Made by a program: the position numbers and the translations under genes. A stretch of DNA of 32,411 nucleotides, from contig NZ_WURB01000040.1 in NCBI RefSeq assembly GCF_009830105.1, forward strand, positions 1 to 32,411. The letters are read 5' to 3'. Position 1 is the first letter of the stretch; each line of letters begins with the position of its first letter. Below, one piece after another: positions 1 through 7,859 of the stretch. The DNA is from Microvirga makkahensis. GTDB lineage: Bacteria; Pseudomonadota; Alphaproteobacteria; Rhizobiales; Beijerinckiaceae. Under the pieces are notes generated by a model. It had not been told where the DNA came from. It worked only from the letters and a program-made list of their open reading frames with translations, and made no database searches.

Positions 1-1
1 G

Positions 2-139
2 AACATGATCGAGACGGGCAAGCTCAGCCCTCAAAAGCTCGTCGGCAGGAGGATCAGTCTGGAAGAGGCGCCCGCGGCCCTCATGAACATGGACCGTTTC
101 GAGGGGATCGGCATCAGCGTCATCACGATATTCGCATAA
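2..139 (+). CDS. C-terminal end of a zinc-type alcohol dehydrogenase (partial, enters from outside the window)
   Basis: An open frame enters from the left edge and stops at TAA 137-139, giving 45 residues. They read as the usual tail of medium-chain zinc alcohol dehydrogenases: an IETGKLSPQKLVG segment, then SLEEAPAALMNMDRFEG and a hydrophobic ending. In this family the tail closes the Rossmann domain and follows the 'threatened substrate' helix. The body of the enzyme and its substrate clues lie outside the window. It faces a broken sugar kinase on the other strand only 12 bases downstream, so the pair probably belonged to an older polyol or sugar locus. Whether the full gene is intact cannot be told. 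Confidence 0.6.
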   Translation, partial: NMIETGKLSPQKLVGRRISLEEAPAALMNMDRFEGIGISVITIFA

Positions 140-151
140 GGTCCGAGCACC

Positions 152-553
152 TCAGGAGAGGGACCGGATCGAGGTTGCCGATTGCTGAAGCATTGCGGAG
201 GCTCTGAACCGCTTCTCGTGCCATTCCGCCGATGCGGGATCACGGTGGTAAATCTCGCCCAATTCCGACATGGCCGACATAGCCTCGGGAACGTCGGAAT
301 AACGGCCCGATGCGACCACGTCGAGAATGGCCGAGCCGAGGAGTACGGGCTCTGGCCAGCGCCCCCACTGACCACGATCGTGTCGATCACCACATTTCTC
401 TCGTGCTGCGCCTCAACGATCTGCCGAGCCCCATAACCCAATCGCCGGGCACCGGCGAGATAGAGCGCCACGAGGCTGTCAGACTGGCCTCCATCCCAAG
501 GCCTGGGATCACGCTGCGCATGTCAGGCTCGGCAAACGGCGCACGGTTTCCGG
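152..553 (-). pseudogene. Broken FGGY-family carbohydrate kinase (C-terminal part)
   Basis: Read on the minus strand, three pieces in different frames line up as the C-terminal domain of an FGGY sugar kinase (D-ribulokinase-like branch). They are GNRAPFAEPDMRSVIPGLGM, then LVALYLAGARRLGYGARQI through IDTIVVSGGAGQS (the phosphate-binding motif of the family), then EPVLLGSAILDVVASGRY down to a stop at 152-154. A missing base near 478 shifts the frame after GLGMEASL. A deletion near 345-360 removes the dozen or so residues expected between GGAGQS and EPVLLG. The whole N-terminal half is gone and is replaced by a transposase start. The gene cannot make an active kinase. Confidence 0.7.
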
Positions 554-689
554 TGAATTGCTTCTTCCGCCCTTCGAAGACCGGTTCGGTGATGCCCATC
601 TTGCGGATCACCTCAACCACTGGGGTGCTGCTCTCCGCCCGCCGCAGGGCAAAGGCGATCTGCCGTTCCGTGTACAGTGTCTTCTTCCT
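550..689 (-). pseudogene. N-terminal fragment of an IS3-family transposase OrfA, fused to the kinase relic
   Basis: On the minus strand the frame reads RKKTLYTERQIAFALRRAES followed by STPVVEVIRKMGITEPVF and RKKQF. This is the helix-turn-helix start of OrfA from IS3-family elements of the IS407/IS2 type, usually MKKSRYTEEQIAFALRQAESG and so on. The normal ATG seems lost: AGG stands where MKK would start. After about 45 residues the frame runs straight into the FGGY kinase sequence at GNRAPF, so this is a recombination joint and not an intact element. No OrfB is present. Confidence 0.65.
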
Positions 690-718
690 GGCACTGACCT
701 TCCTTAAGGATCAGTGCC
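690..718. repeat. Nested inverted repeat next to the transposase fragment
   Basis: GGCACTGA at 690-697 pairs with TCAGTGCC at 711-718, and the middle holds a second perfect palindrome, TCCTTAAGGA at 701-710. It lies just outside the OrfA fragment. It could be a remnant of an element end or a terminator-like hairpin for the minus-strand relic. There is no T-run. Confidence 0.5.
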
Positions 719-795
719 CGAAAAGGCTGTCTTCTTGATGGACCAGTTTGATGGGCCAAGACCAATTTCAAGTATATTCCGAACGATAGCCCTGC

Positions 796-807
796 CTAGT
801 ATAGTCA
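796..807 (+). promoter_or_regulatory. Putative operator box of the sugar regulon, copy 1 (variant), before the TRAP genes
   Basis: CTAGTATAGTCA matches the box CTGGTATAATCA found at 17216 at 10 of 12 positions, and the next three bases (TCA) match too. It lies about 140 bases before the start of dctP. It is the weakest of five copies, so it is less certain than the others. Confidence 0.45.
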
Positions 808-949
808 TCAGACCACTTTTCGGTTGTCACACCACCCTTATGCCGCCACACTAGCGCAACCTCACCCACATTGGGAGCGGCCTGCGAGGCTCGAGCTGCT
901 TTCCAGGAGCGAGGCTCAGCCGAAAAAGACAACAAATCTGGAGGAAACA

Positions 950-1912
950 ATGAAACGTCTAGCGCTGGTTCTGTCTGCTGCGTTGGTCAGCCTGTCGGCG
1001 GCAGCTCAAGCCCAAACGGTCATCAAGGCCGGTCATGGTGCTCAGGCCGGTCACCCGACCCAATTCGGGCTCTTGAAGTTCGGCGAGTTGGTCGCGGCCA
1101 AAACGGGCGGTCAGGTCAAGGTGGAGGTTTATCCGGACCGCCAGCTTGGTGAGGAGCGGGAGATGGTGGAGGGGCTTCAGCTCGGCACCGTAGACATGGC
1201 CGTAGTGTCCACCGGCCCGCTCAATGCCTTCGTGCCCCAGATCGGCGTCATCGATCTGCCTTTCCTTTTCAAGGATTCCCAGCACGCCTACAAGGTCCTG
1301 GACGGCGAGGTGGGGCAGGACCTGCTCAAGCGCATGGAGAGCAAAGGCATCGTCGGGATGGCATGGTGGGAGAACGGCTGGCGGCATCTCACGACCAAGA
1401 AGTCCATCAAGGCGCCGGACGACCTCAAGGGGGTGAAGCTGCGCACGATGCAAAACCCGGTGCATATTGCGGCCTTCAAGCAGATCGGCGCCGCGCCCAT
1501 TCCCATGGCCTGGGGCGAGGTGTTCACGAGTCTGGGGCAGGGCGTGATCGACGCCCAGGAGAACCCCGTGACCGTCATTTACACGAACTCCCTATGGGAG
1601 GTGCAGAAATACCTGACGCTCACAGGCCACGTATATGGCCCTCACGCGGTGATGTTCAGCAAGGTTGCCTGGGACCGGCTCACTCCCGATCAGCAGAAGG
1701 CGGTCCGCGAGGCCGTCATGGAAGCCACGGCCCATCAGCGCGAGACCTCGCAGCGGCTTGAGAGGGAGCAACTCGAGGAACTCAAGAAGAAGGGCATGGT
1801 GGTCGAAACCATCGATACGGCTCCCTTCCGGGCTGCGACGGCCGAGATCGCCGCAAGCCAGAAGAACGTAGATCAGGGCATGCTCGAGAAGATCCGGGCC
1901 GCGAGCAACTGA
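950..1912 (+). CDS. TRAP transporter substrate-binding protein, DctP family
   Basis: This is the periplasmic solute-binding subunit (320 aa) of a TRAP transporter, which uses an ion gradient to import organic acids or sugar acids. The start ATG at 950 follows GGAGG with a 5-base gap and opens a classic signal peptide, with KR, a hydrophobic core and a cut near AAAQAQ. The DctP fold is seen in the GELVAAKTGGQVKVEVYP segment, GTVDMAVVSTGPL, and the GVKLRTMQNP segment, whose arginine normally clamps the ligand carboxylate. dctQ and dctM follow. The arginine argues for an acid ligand, so D-apionate or a related sugar acid is a reasonable guess from context. The ligand itself cannot be read from the sequence. 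Confidence 0.9.
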   Translation: MKRLALVLSAALVSLSAAAQAQTVIKAGHGAQAGHPTQFGLLKFGELVAAKTGGQVKVEVYPDRQLGEEREMVEGLQLGTVDMAVVSTGPLNAFVPQIGVIDLPFLFKDSQHAYKVLDGEVGQDLLKRMESKGIVGMAWWENGWRHLTTKKSIKAPDDLKGVKLRTMQNPVHIAAFKQIGAAPIPMAWGEVFTSLGQGVIDAQENPVTVIYTNSLWEVQKYLTLTGHVYGPHAVMFSKVAWDRLTPDQQKAVREAVMEATAHQRETSQRLEREQLEELKKKGMVVETIDTAPFRAATAEIAASQKNVDQGMLEKIRAASN

Positions 1913-1938
1913 TCGCCGGTTCCTTCCTGCCGGCCTGG

Positions 1939-1959
1939 ACGCGGCGGCCTGCGCCGCGT
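1939..1959 (+). promoter_or_regulatory. GC-rich hairpin between dctP and dctQ
   Basis: ACGCGGCG (1939-1946) pairs perfectly with CGCCGCGT (1952-1959) around a 5-base loop. It sits 27 bases after the dctP stop and 26 bases before dctQ and has no T-run. It probably protects the dctP message or partly attenuates the membrane genes. Confidence 0.55.
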
Positions 1960-1985
1960 TCTCCCGTTCTCAGAGGGAAAGTCCC

Positions 1986-2486
1986 ATGAATGTCGCCCAC
2001 GCTTGGTCGTTCGTCGAGCGCCTGTTCCTGATTGCTCTTGTGGTTCTCTTCGCCGCCATGGTGGCCGCGTGTACGGCTCAAGTCATATGGCGATATCTCT
2101 TCGATGATCCGCTGGTGTGGTCGGAGGAGCTGGCGCGCTACCTGTTCATCTGGATTTCCTACATATCCGCATGGGTCGCCTGGAAGAACCGCGCACATAT
2201 CGCGCTGGATGCGGTGACCTATCTCAACAGGCCGGCCGTGACCGTCTGGACGAACCGCTTTGTCGAGGTCCTGGTCGTCGGCTACTGCCTCTACACTTTG
2301 CTGGCGAGCTTCCAGATCATCGGTATCACGCATTCGCAGCCTTCCGCGGTGCTGGAGCTGCCGATGAGCGTGGTCTACGCCGGCTACACGGTCATGGCGC
2401 TTCTCATCACCGGCGACATTCTCGTCGGATGGCTGAGCGGGATACGTCAGAGCATGGCGCCTCAGGCGCTCGCTTCGGAGATCTGA
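1986..2486 (+). CDS. TRAP transporter small membrane subunit, DctQ family
   Basis: This 166-residue protein has four hydrophobic stretches, as expected for DctQ, the small inner-membrane subunit that supports the large permease and the binding protein. The ATG at 1986 follows AGAGGGA with good spacing. Typical DctQ features are a WRYLFDDPLVWSEELARYLF segment after the first helix, then WISYISAWVAWKNRAHIALD, close to the family's conserved RxxxHI pattern. It lies between dctP and dctM and ends 2 bases before the dctM start codon, so the two are almost certainly co-translated. Confidence 0.9.
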   Translation: MNVAHAWSFVERLFLIALVVLFAAMVAACTAQVIWRYLFDDPLVWSEELARYLFIWISYISAWVAWKNRAHIALDAVTYLNRPAVTVWTNRFVEVLVVGYCLYTLLASFQIIGITHSQPSAVLELPMSVVYAGYTVMALLITGDILVGWLSGIRQSMAPQALASEI

Positions 2487-2488
2487 CC

Positions 2489-3763
2489 ATGGCGACTGTG
2501 CTGCTTATCGGTTTTGGCCTCCTGCTCCTCCTCAACGTTCCCGTCTCATTCGCCCTCGCCATCGCATCGCTTGCAGCTCTGACCTATGGCGGACTGCCCG
2601 TCACGCTGGTCGTACAGAAGATGACGGCCTCGATGGACAGCTTCGTGCTCCTTGCGGTGCCTTTCTTTCTGCTGGCCGGGCACCTGATGGGCCGCAGCGG
2701 AATTGCCAGAGACATCGTTGATTTCGCCGATTCCCTAGTCGGCTGGCTGCGGGGCGGTCTGGCTCACGCGAACATCGCCTCCGGCACCCTCATGGGCGGC
2801 ATGACTGGCTCCGCCGTGGCCGAGGCCTCGTCAACCGGCGGGGCTCTCATCCCGCCCATGATCGCGAAGGGTTACGATCCTCCGTTCACGGCCGCCATAA
2901 CGGCAAGCGCCTCGACGATCGCGGTCATGGTTCCGCCCTCGATTCCCATGATCATCTTCGCGGTGGTCACCGGTGTGTCGGTGGGGGATCTGTTCATCGG
3001 CGGTGTCATTCCCGGCATCCTGATGGCTCTGGCGCTGATGATCACCTCCTGGCTCTTTGCCGTCGGTCGCGGCTATCCGCGCGGGCCGCGGCCATCCTTG
3101 AGGAGCATTGGCCGCGCTACGCGGGCGAGCATCTGGGGCCTCTTCATGCCGCTCGTGATCATAGGCTCGATCCGTTTTGGAATCGCCACGCCTACGGAGG
3201 CTTCGGTAGTGGCGGTGCTCTATGCATTGTTCGTCGGTCGCTATGTCTATCGCGCCATCGCTTGGCGCGACATTCCGGGGATCGTCCAGGATGCCTCGAT
3301 CACCACGGGCATGGTGATGCTGATGATCGCGGCTGCTTCTCTCTATGGCCTGATCGTCACCCGTGAGCAGATTCCCCAAGCCGCCGCGCAGATGATCATG
3401 GAGATCACGCGCGATCCCTATCTCGTCCTCATCCTGATCCTCGGGGTCTACCTGGTGGCCGGCATGTTCCTGGACCTGGGGGCCAACGTCATCATCCTCG
3501 TGCCGGTGCTCTGGCCCCTGGTGAAGAACCTGCAAATCGATCCGGTGCAGTTCGGCATCGTAACTGTTCTGGGTCTCTCCATCGGCCTCATCACGCCGCC
3601 CGTGGGGGCCAGTCTGTTCGTCACCTGCGGCATCGCGAAGACCAATCTCCTGGAAGGCAGCAGGGCCGTCATTCCTTTCATCGTAGCGCTGCTCCTCGTC
3701 ACGCTTCTGATCATCTTCTTTCCGGGTGTCGCGACCTGGCTGCCCTACAGCTCGAAAGGCTGA
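2489..3763 (+). CDS. TRAP transporter large permease, DctM family
   Basis: This is the large channel-forming inner-membrane subunit of the TRAP system (424 aa, about 12 hydrophobic helices, normal for DctM). The start chosen is ATG 2489, three bases after the dctQ stop, with GGAG upstream. A longer frame open from 2117 only reads through dctQ in another frame and is not real. Family marks include the glycine-rich GTLMGGMTGSAVAEASSTGG segment near residue 95, the PPSIPMIIFAVVTGVSVGDL segment, and GLITPPVGASLFVTCGIAK near the C-terminus. A strong hairpin follows, closing this transcription unit. Confidence 0.93.
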   Translation: MATVLLIGFGLLLLLNVPVSFALAIASLAALTYGGLPVTLVVQKMTASMDSFVLLAVPFFLLAGHLMGRSGIARDIVDFADSLVGWLRGGLAHANIASGTLMGGMTGSAVAEASSTGGALIPPMIAKGYDPPFTAAITASASTIAVMVPPSIPMIIFAVVTGVSVGDLFIGGVIPGILMALALMITSWLFAVGRGYPRGPRPSLRSIGRATRASIWGLFMPLVIIGSIRFGIATPTEASVVAVLYALFVGRYVYRAIAWRDIPGIVQDASITTGMVMLMIAAASLYGLIVTREQIPQAAAQMIMEITRDPYLVLILILGVYLVAGMFLDLGANVIILVPVLWPLVKNLQIDPVQFGIVTVLGLSIGLITPPVGASLFVTCGIAKTNLLEGSRAVIPFIVALLLVTLLIIFFPGVATWLPYSSKG

Positions 3764-3786
3764 TCACTTAATCCTCGAAAAAGACG

Positions 3787-3822
3787 CAGGCGCGCCATGC
3801 TCCGACAGGCATGACGCGCCTG
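3787..3822 (+). terminator. Hairpin terminator after dctM
   Basis: CAGGCGCGCCATG (3787-3799) pairs with CATGACGCGCCTG (3810-3822) with one mismatch in 13 and a 10-base loop. It starts 24 bases after the dctM stop. Only a weak T-rich stretch (ATTGTTCG) follows, so termination strength is uncertain. Confidence 0.65.
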
Positions 3823-3884
3823 ATTGTTCGAGTTCAAGCCTCATCAACATCTCCGCCGTTTGACGAAAATTCCCGTTGACTCAA

Positions 3885-3896
3885 CTGGTATGATGA
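3885..3896 (+). promoter_or_regulatory. Putative operator box, copy 2, before apnL
   Basis: CTGGTATGATGA lies 41 bases before the GTG start chosen for apnL. It is identical to the box at 11482. A TTGACT element at 3876-3881 sits just before it, so a bound regulator would overlap the promoter. Confidence 0.65.
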
Positions 3897-3937
3897 CCTC
3901 ATCTTTGAGGAAAAGAACCGGCAGGGAGGAGAAGCGC

Positions 3938-5713
3938 GTGCCGCTTGCGACGCAACGCCAAGAGACTGCTGAGGCGAGCCAGCCGCTCAAGCTTTCGGCA
4001 GGTCGTGTTTCCGTTTGGTTGTCGCCGACGGGCACGGCGCTGAGAGATATTGCATTCGACGGAGAGGTCGTTCTGCGCGGCCTTGCCTTTGTGGCGCGTG
4101 ACCAGGACTGGGGAACGCTGCCGCTCTCTGCTGCTCCGCAGATCCGCCGCTCGGGTGAAGACCTTGAGATCGAGGTTGCCGGGGCAGGGGATTACGCCAA
4201 TGGCGATCTCAGTTGGCGCGTTGTTTTCCGCCTTTCTCCCGAAGGTGTCGAGGCCCATTCGACGGTGCGTTCCTCCAAAGGGTTCCTGACGAACCGCACG
4301 GGCCTTGTGGTGTTGCATGGCTTGCAAGCCTGCAGAGGGCGTGAGGTTGCCCTCAACCATTCGGATGGACGCTCCAGCCGCTCGGCCTTTCCGGTTGAGG
4401 TTTCCCCGCACCAGCCCTTCCTTGACATTGCCGCCATGACCCATCGTACCGCCGGCGGCGCGGGCGTTCACATCGCCTTCCAAGGGGAGGTGTTCGAGAT
4501 GGAGGACCAGCGCAACTGGACTGACGCCTCTTACAAGACGTACAGCCGCCCGCTTGCCCTGCCTTTTCCCTATCGAATCGGCAAGGGCGAGACGTCCGAG
4601 CAGATCGTGAGGGTAACGTTCGAGGCGGGGGCATCCAAATCCACTGAAGGCGAGACGAAGCCCGGCATTCAGGTTTCCGCCCCCATGCCGCGTCTTGCAA
4701 CCGGCCTTCCGGTCAATCGTCCACCCCTGGACGAGGCAGCCGCCGCCGCACTCGATAAGCTCGGACTGGCGGCCGTGGCCCTTGAGATCGACCCTGAAGA
4801 GAACGGGTGGGCCGATAGCCTCAAACGGCACCTCGCCTCGATGACGGGGCCGGTTCGCGTGGACTGCCGGATGGGTGGCGAGATCGATCACGCTGCCGTG
4901 CTGAGCACCATCCATGATGTGCTCGCCGGTCGCCAGGTCGTCGGGATTTCCCTCTGGGATGCGCCGCAGTCAGCCATTGCGTCCGCGCACGAACTCTGGC
5001 CCGGAACGCCTGTCGGAGGCGGCACGGGAGCTTTCTTCGCGGAGTTCAATCGCGGAACCCTGCCATCAGGGATCAACTACGCTACCTGGACGACGAACCC
5101 CACGGTTCATGCATCCGATGACGACACCCTGGGCGAAAGCATCGAGCCTCTCCGGGACATTCTGTCCACGGCCAAGGCTAAGGCTCCGGGCCTCGATTTC
5201 GTGGTCGGGCCGCTCACCCTTGTCATGCGCTTCAACCCCAACGCCACCAGTCCTGCCGCGCGCCGGGCAGAGCCGCCGCCGGATTCTCGCCAGCACACGG
5301 TGCTGACGGCGTCCTGGCTGCTCGGAACTGTTGCCGGCTTTGTCGATCCTGCCGTGAAGCACCTGACCGTCTTCGAAATAACCGGGCCTAAAGGCCTGCT
5401 CCGGTCGGACGGCTCCTTGTCGCCGTCCGGCCATCTCGTCTCTCGGTTGACGCCGCTCTCGGGACAGCAGGTCGAGGTCGTCATCTGGCCGCATGAGCCG
5501 CGCGCCCGTGGACTTCTTTTCCAGACAGCAGGCGGACGCGTCCTTGTGCTGACGCAGGCCCGAGCCGAGGCGGTGCACCTTGCCTTGCCGGAGGGGCGGT
5601 GGGCCGCCCCAGAGCGCCTTGGATCCGAGGGCTTTGCAGCCGATCCGCAGCCGGCGGGCGGCACGATCAATGTCGATGGTTTCGGCGTGGTGTGGCTTGC
5701 CGAGATCACCTGA
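3938..5713 (+). CDS. apnL: Probable D-apionate lactonase (ApnL family)
   Basis: The product (591 aa) resembles the ApnL family, which hydrolyses D-apionolactone to D-apionate in the oxidative D-apiose pathway. Recognition rests on the segment EMEDQRNWTDASYKTY at residues 187-202, followed by RPLALPFPY, and on FLTNRTGLVVLHGL near residue 116, as remembered from the family. The protein has no signal peptide and should be cytoplasmic. The frame is open from 3824, but the start chosen is GTG 3938. It has AGGGAGGAG 6 bases upstream, while the earlier ATGs at 3890 and 3893 lie inside the operator box. The stop is 44 bases before the next gene, an ABC binding protein, so it heads a six-gene operon ending in apsD. 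ApnL has no well-known fold signature to check by eye, so the call leans on remembered similarity and context. Confidence 0.75.
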   Translation: MPLATQRQETAEASQPLKLSAGRVSVWLSPTGTALRDIAFDGEVVLRGLAFVARDQDWGTLPLSAAPQIRRSGEDLEIEVAGAGDYANGDLSWRVVFRLSPEGVEAHSTVRSSKGFLTNRTGLVVLHGLQACRGREVALNHSDGRSSRSAFPVEVSPHQPFLDIAAMTHRTAGGAGVHIAFQGEVFEMEDQRNWTDASYKTYSRPLALPFPYRIGKGETSEQIVRVTFEAGASKSTEGETKPGIQVSAPMPRLATGLPVNRPPLDEAAAAALDKLGLAAVALEIDPEENGWADSLKRHLASMTGPVRVDCRMGGEIDHAAVLSTIHDVLAGRQVVGISLWDAPQSAIASAHELWPGTPVGGGTGAFFAEFNRGTLPSGINYATWTTNPTVHASDDDTLGESIEPLRDILSTAKAKAPGLDFVVGPLTLVMRFNPNATSPAARRAEPPPDSRQHTVLTASWLLGTVAGFVDPAVKHLTVFEITGPKGLLRSDGSLSPSGHLVSRLTPLSGQQVEVVIWPHEPRARGLLFQTAGGRVLVLTQARAEAVHLALPEGRWAAPERLGSEGFAADPQPAGGTINVDGFGVVWLAEIT

Positions 5714-5757
5714 CAAGCAAGGGCGAAAGCCAATCGTTCCACACCTGGGAGGAAATG

Positions 5758-6762
5758 ATGAAGACCACGAGACGGCAATTCACCATCGGTGCTCTCACGG
5801 CCGCAGCCGCCGGTACCATGCCCATGCTGGTGCAGGCGCAAAATGGCAAGACCATCGCGGTTCTGTTCGATGGCCTCTACTCCGAGTTCTGGGTCGCCGG
5901 CATGCAGATCATCAAGGACGAGATGAAGAAGCGCGGCTACAACGTGCTCGAGGCTATCTCCGACAAGGACGACAACAAGCAGTTCGAGCAGGTCCGCGCG
6001 ATGATCGCCCGCAAGGTCGACGGCATCATCATCGTGCAGACGGATTCGAAGGCTGTGATCCCGGCGATCCGCGCTGCCAACCGGGCCAACATCCCGATGG
6101 TGCACTTCAACCGTCCTCCCGCTGAGACGGATGCCTATTCGGTGGCCGTGGTCGCGGACAATCAGACCATCGCCCGCGAGGCCGTGCTCCATTCGTGCCG
6201 CACAGCCAAGCAGGCGGGCGGCAAGTACAAGGCCGCTATTCTTATCGGCAATCTCGGCGATCCGAATGCGATCCAGCGCCGTGACGGTTTCCAGGAGGCG
6301 GTATCCCAGTTCTCCGACACCATCGAGGTGGTGGCCCGCATCCCAACGGAATGGAATGCGGACAAGGCATTTGCAGGCCTCACCAACGCGCTGCAGGCGA
6401 ATCCGGACATCAACTTCGTCTTCACCTCCTCGGACTTCCTGATCCCGCAGGTCACGCAGGCGCTGAAGTCAGCCAACAAGTGGGCTCCGATCGGAGCGCC
6501 GAACCACGTGGTCTTCACCGGATTCGACGGCTTCCCGACGGCCTATGAGCTTATGGAGCAGAAATACATGGACGCCTGCGGCGTGCAGAACCTGTTCTAC
6601 GAGACCAAGCTCGCCATCGACGCGATCCTGCAGATGCAAGAAGGCAAGAAGCCGGAGAGGATTCTCCTGGATCCGGGCTTCGCCATCACTCAGGAAAACA
6701 TGATGGAGAAGCGCGGTGAGATGTGGGGCTACGCACTCCTCAATCAGAAGAAGTCCGGCTGA
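5758..6762 (+). CDS. Sugar ABC transporter substrate-binding protein (RbsB-type, Tat signal)
   Basis: This 334-residue periplasmic binding protein of the ribose/xylose class (peripla_BP_4 fold) begins with a twin-arginine signal, KTTRRQFTIGALTAAAAG, with cleavage expected after VQA. Export in a folded state via Tat is therefore likely, which is less usual for sugar binders. The start at ATG 5758 has GGGAGG 5 bases upstream; an ATG three bases earlier is too close. The mature part shows the class pattern KTIAVLFDGLYSEFWVAGMQ, IIKDEMKKRGYNV, and ARKVDGIIIVQTDSKAVIPA. It lies between apnL and its own permease and ATPase genes, so D-apiose or a relative is the likely ligand; this is inference. 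Confidence 0.9.
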   Translation: MKTTRRQFTIGALTAAAAGTMPMLVQAQNGKTIAVLFDGLYSEFWVAGMQIIKDEMKKRGYNVLEAISDKDDNKQFEQVRAMIARKVDGIIIVQTDSKAVIPAIRAANRANIPMVHFNRPPAETDAYSVAVVADNQTIAREAVLHSCRTAKQAGGKYKAAILIGNLGDPNAIQRRDGFQEAVSQFSDTIEVVARIPTEWNADKAFAGLTNALQANPDINFVFTSSDFLIPQVTQALKSANKWAPIGAPNHVVFTGFDGFPTAYELMEQKYMDACGVQNLFYETKLAIDAILQMQEGKKPERILLDPGFAITQENMMEKRGEMWGYALLNQKKSG

Positions 6763-6771
6763 TTGCGGTCT

Positions 6772-6796
6772 CGGGGCGCGCCGCACGCGCGCCCCG
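6772..6796 (+). promoter_or_regulatory. GC-rich hairpin between binding protein and permease genes
   Basis: CGGGGCGCGC (6772-6781) pairs perfectly with GCGCGCCCCG (6787-6796) around a 5-base loop, starting 9 bases after the stop of the binding-protein gene. There is no T-run. As an operon-internal hairpin it would be expected to stabilise the upstream message and lower expression of the genes behind it. Confidence 0.6.
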
Positions 6797-6817
6797 TCCT
6801 TGTTGCCAGGAGGATCG

Positions 6818-7855
6818 ATGTTGGTTTCAGAGGCCGTGTCTCGCAAAGTCGAGCACGATGCTGGGCGCAGCCGATGGAAGGCTGCGGCGAGCTTCGTCCT
6901 GTCAGAATATCTCGTGCTCGCTCTCTGCGTGCTCTACACGCTGGTCATGATCCCCGTCGTGCCGGAGATCATCACCGTCGAGGTCTGGCAGAACATCCTG
7001 TCGGACATGATGCCGCTTCTCATCGTGTGTCTCGGGCAGACCGTCGTTCTCATCGTTGCGGGAATCGATCTGTCGGTCACGGCCGTCATCAGCCTTGCGA
7101 GTGTTGTCGGCGCCTCGGTCATGACCCAGAGCGACGGTTATCTCTCGGGTCCGCTTGCCGCTCCTGGCGCCATGATCGCGATGCTGCTGGTCGGCGCTGC
7201 TGTCGGGCTTCTGAACGGCATTTCCATTACTCGGCTCAACATGCCGGCCTTTGTGGTGACCCTGGCTACCACCACGTTCTTCGGCGGCAGCGCCATCTGG
7301 TACACCACCTTCCATTCGACGACGACCTCCATCTACGACCTGCCCGACATGTTCATCTCCATCGGGGATCGTGACGTGATGGGCATTCCGATCTCAGTGC
7401 TCGTCGCGGCCGCGGCCGCCTTGGTCGTGCATGGAATCCTCGCCTACACGATCCTCGGACGCTGGCTTTACGCCGTCGGCAAGAACCCGAGGACCGCCTA
7501 CGTGTCGGGCGTGCCGGTGCGCACCACCGTCGTGTCGGCCTTTGTCCTGTCCGGCGTTCTCGCGGCGCTTGCCTCCATCGTCTACACGGCCCGGATGCAG
7601 ACCGGCACGCCGATCCTGGGTGAGCGCATCCTGCTCGACGTGATCGGCGCGGTGGTCATCGGCGGCACCAGCCTTTTCGGCGGAAAGGGCAAGGTGATCT
7701 GGACAGTTTTCGGGGTCCTGTTCCTCGTGCTCATCGACACGACCCTGAAGCTCCTCGGTGCATCGCTTTTCGTCATCTATGTCATCAAGGGCAGCGTCAT
7801 TCTCGCGGCTGCGCTCGTCGATACGTTGCGCACCCGCTATCTCGGCGTGAGGTGA
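6818..7855 (+). CDS. Sugar ABC transporter permease 1 (RbsC-type)
   Basis: This inner-membrane channel subunit (345 aa) belongs to the BPD_transp_2 class. The start at ATG 6818 follows CAGGAGG with 4-5 bases between; an open stretch upstream to 6716 overlaps the binding-protein gene and hairpin and is ignored. Visible marks are GIDLSVTAVISLASVVGASV after the first helices, LLNGISITRLNMPAFVVTLA in the middle (the usual NGxxxxxxxxPxFIxTL region), and VIGGTSLFGGKGKV near the C-terminus. It pairs with the second permease at 9401 as a probable heterodimer and is energised by the ATPase starting 5 bases downstream. Confidence 0.92.
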   Translation: MLVSEAVSRKVEHDAGRSRWKAAASFVLSEYLVLALCVLYTLVMIPVVPEIITVEVWQNILSDMMPLLIVCLGQTVVLIVAGIDLSVTAVISLASVVGASVMTQSDGYLSGPLAAPGAMIAMLLVGAAVGLLNGISITRLNMPAFVVTLATTTFFGGSAIWYTTFHSTTTSIYDLPDMFISIGDRDVMGIPISVLVAAAAALVVHGILAYTILGRWLYAVGKNPRTAYVSGVPVRTTVVSAFVLSGVLAALASIVYTARMQTGTPILGERILLDVIGAVVIGGTSLFGGKGKVIWTVFGVLFLVLIDTTLKLLGASLFVIYVIKGSVILAAALVDTLRTRYLGVR

Positions 7856-7859
7856 TCCC

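Noticed and set aside
2117..2488. N-terminal extension of the DctM reading frame
   Set aside because: It overlaps the well-supported dctQ gene in another frame, and the extra residues match nothing. ATG 2489 fits the family.
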